A DNA stretch of 5,508 nt from JAZDMK01 sp043800975 (GTDB lineage Bacteria > Bacteroidota > Bacteroidia > Bacteroidales > JAHJDW01), in contig JAZDMK010000280.1 of the NCBI GenBank assembly GCA_043800975.1, positions 1 through 5,508 of the forward strand, read 5' to 3'. A program made the translations under genes and the position numbers. This document shows positions 5,488 through 5,508 of this stretch, piece after piece. The notes beneath the pieces are model-generated. The model did not search any database. It was not told the DNA's origin and saw nothing but the letters and a program-made list of their open reading frames with translations. The stretch's first letter is position 1; each line of letters starts with the position of its first letter.

Positions 5488-5508
5488 ATGAAAAGATTGT
5501 TGTTGGGA
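5488..5508 (+). CDS. Start of a probable exported protein, cut by the window end
   Basis: Seven codons are visible, MKRLLLG: two basic residues followed by leucines, as at the beginning of a signal peptide or a membrane segment. The ATG follows an A-rich leader and a -7-like box 19 bases upstream, which supports a true start. The gene lies 72 bases after the 120-residue secreted protein on the same strand. Nothing can be said about its function. Confidence 0.5.

Overview
The window most likely comes from a member of the Bacteroidota. Four things point that way: the lysyl-tRNA synthetase is about 570 residues long with the extra C-terminal domain I associate with this phylum; exported proteins have signal peptides cut just before Gln (…A|Q or …S|Q); start codons lack clear Shine-Dalgarno sequences; and TATCTTTG/A boxes matching the phylum's -7 promoter element (TAnnTTTG) lie just upstream of three starts. 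GC content is moderate in the housekeeping genes and clearly lower in one accessory gene. The genus cannot be fixed from this sequence alone.

Left part (1-1457, + strand): the 3' nine-tenths of asd (aspartate-semialdehyde dehydrogenase, with all four catalytic residues visible), then an unrecognised 176-residue exported protein. That protein has an Asn/Pro/Gln-rich repetitive half followed by a strongly basic, Phe-rich tail. Middle (1458-3310): a 137-base convergent gap carrying a six-copy heptanucleotide tandem array that ends three bases from the stop codon of lysS, which runs on the - strand. Right part (3311-5508): four short envelope or secreted genes. Two are on the - strand (an AT-rich predicted outer-membrane beta-barrel protein and a lipoprotein). 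Two are on the + strand (a 120-residue secreted protein and the first seven codons of another probable exported protein). The lipoprotein and the 120-residue protein are divergent, across a 91-base gap.

asd supplies the branch-point intermediate for lysine/diaminopimelate, threonine and methionine. lysS charges tRNA with lysine. They converge but show no shared regulation. The envelope genes have no assignable pathway. No RNA gene, CRISPR array, insertion sequence or convincing rho-independent terminator was seen. No intergenic stretch exceeds 140 bases. I do not see a clear new multi-gene system. The most unusual items are the heptamer array and the bipartite cationic exported protein.
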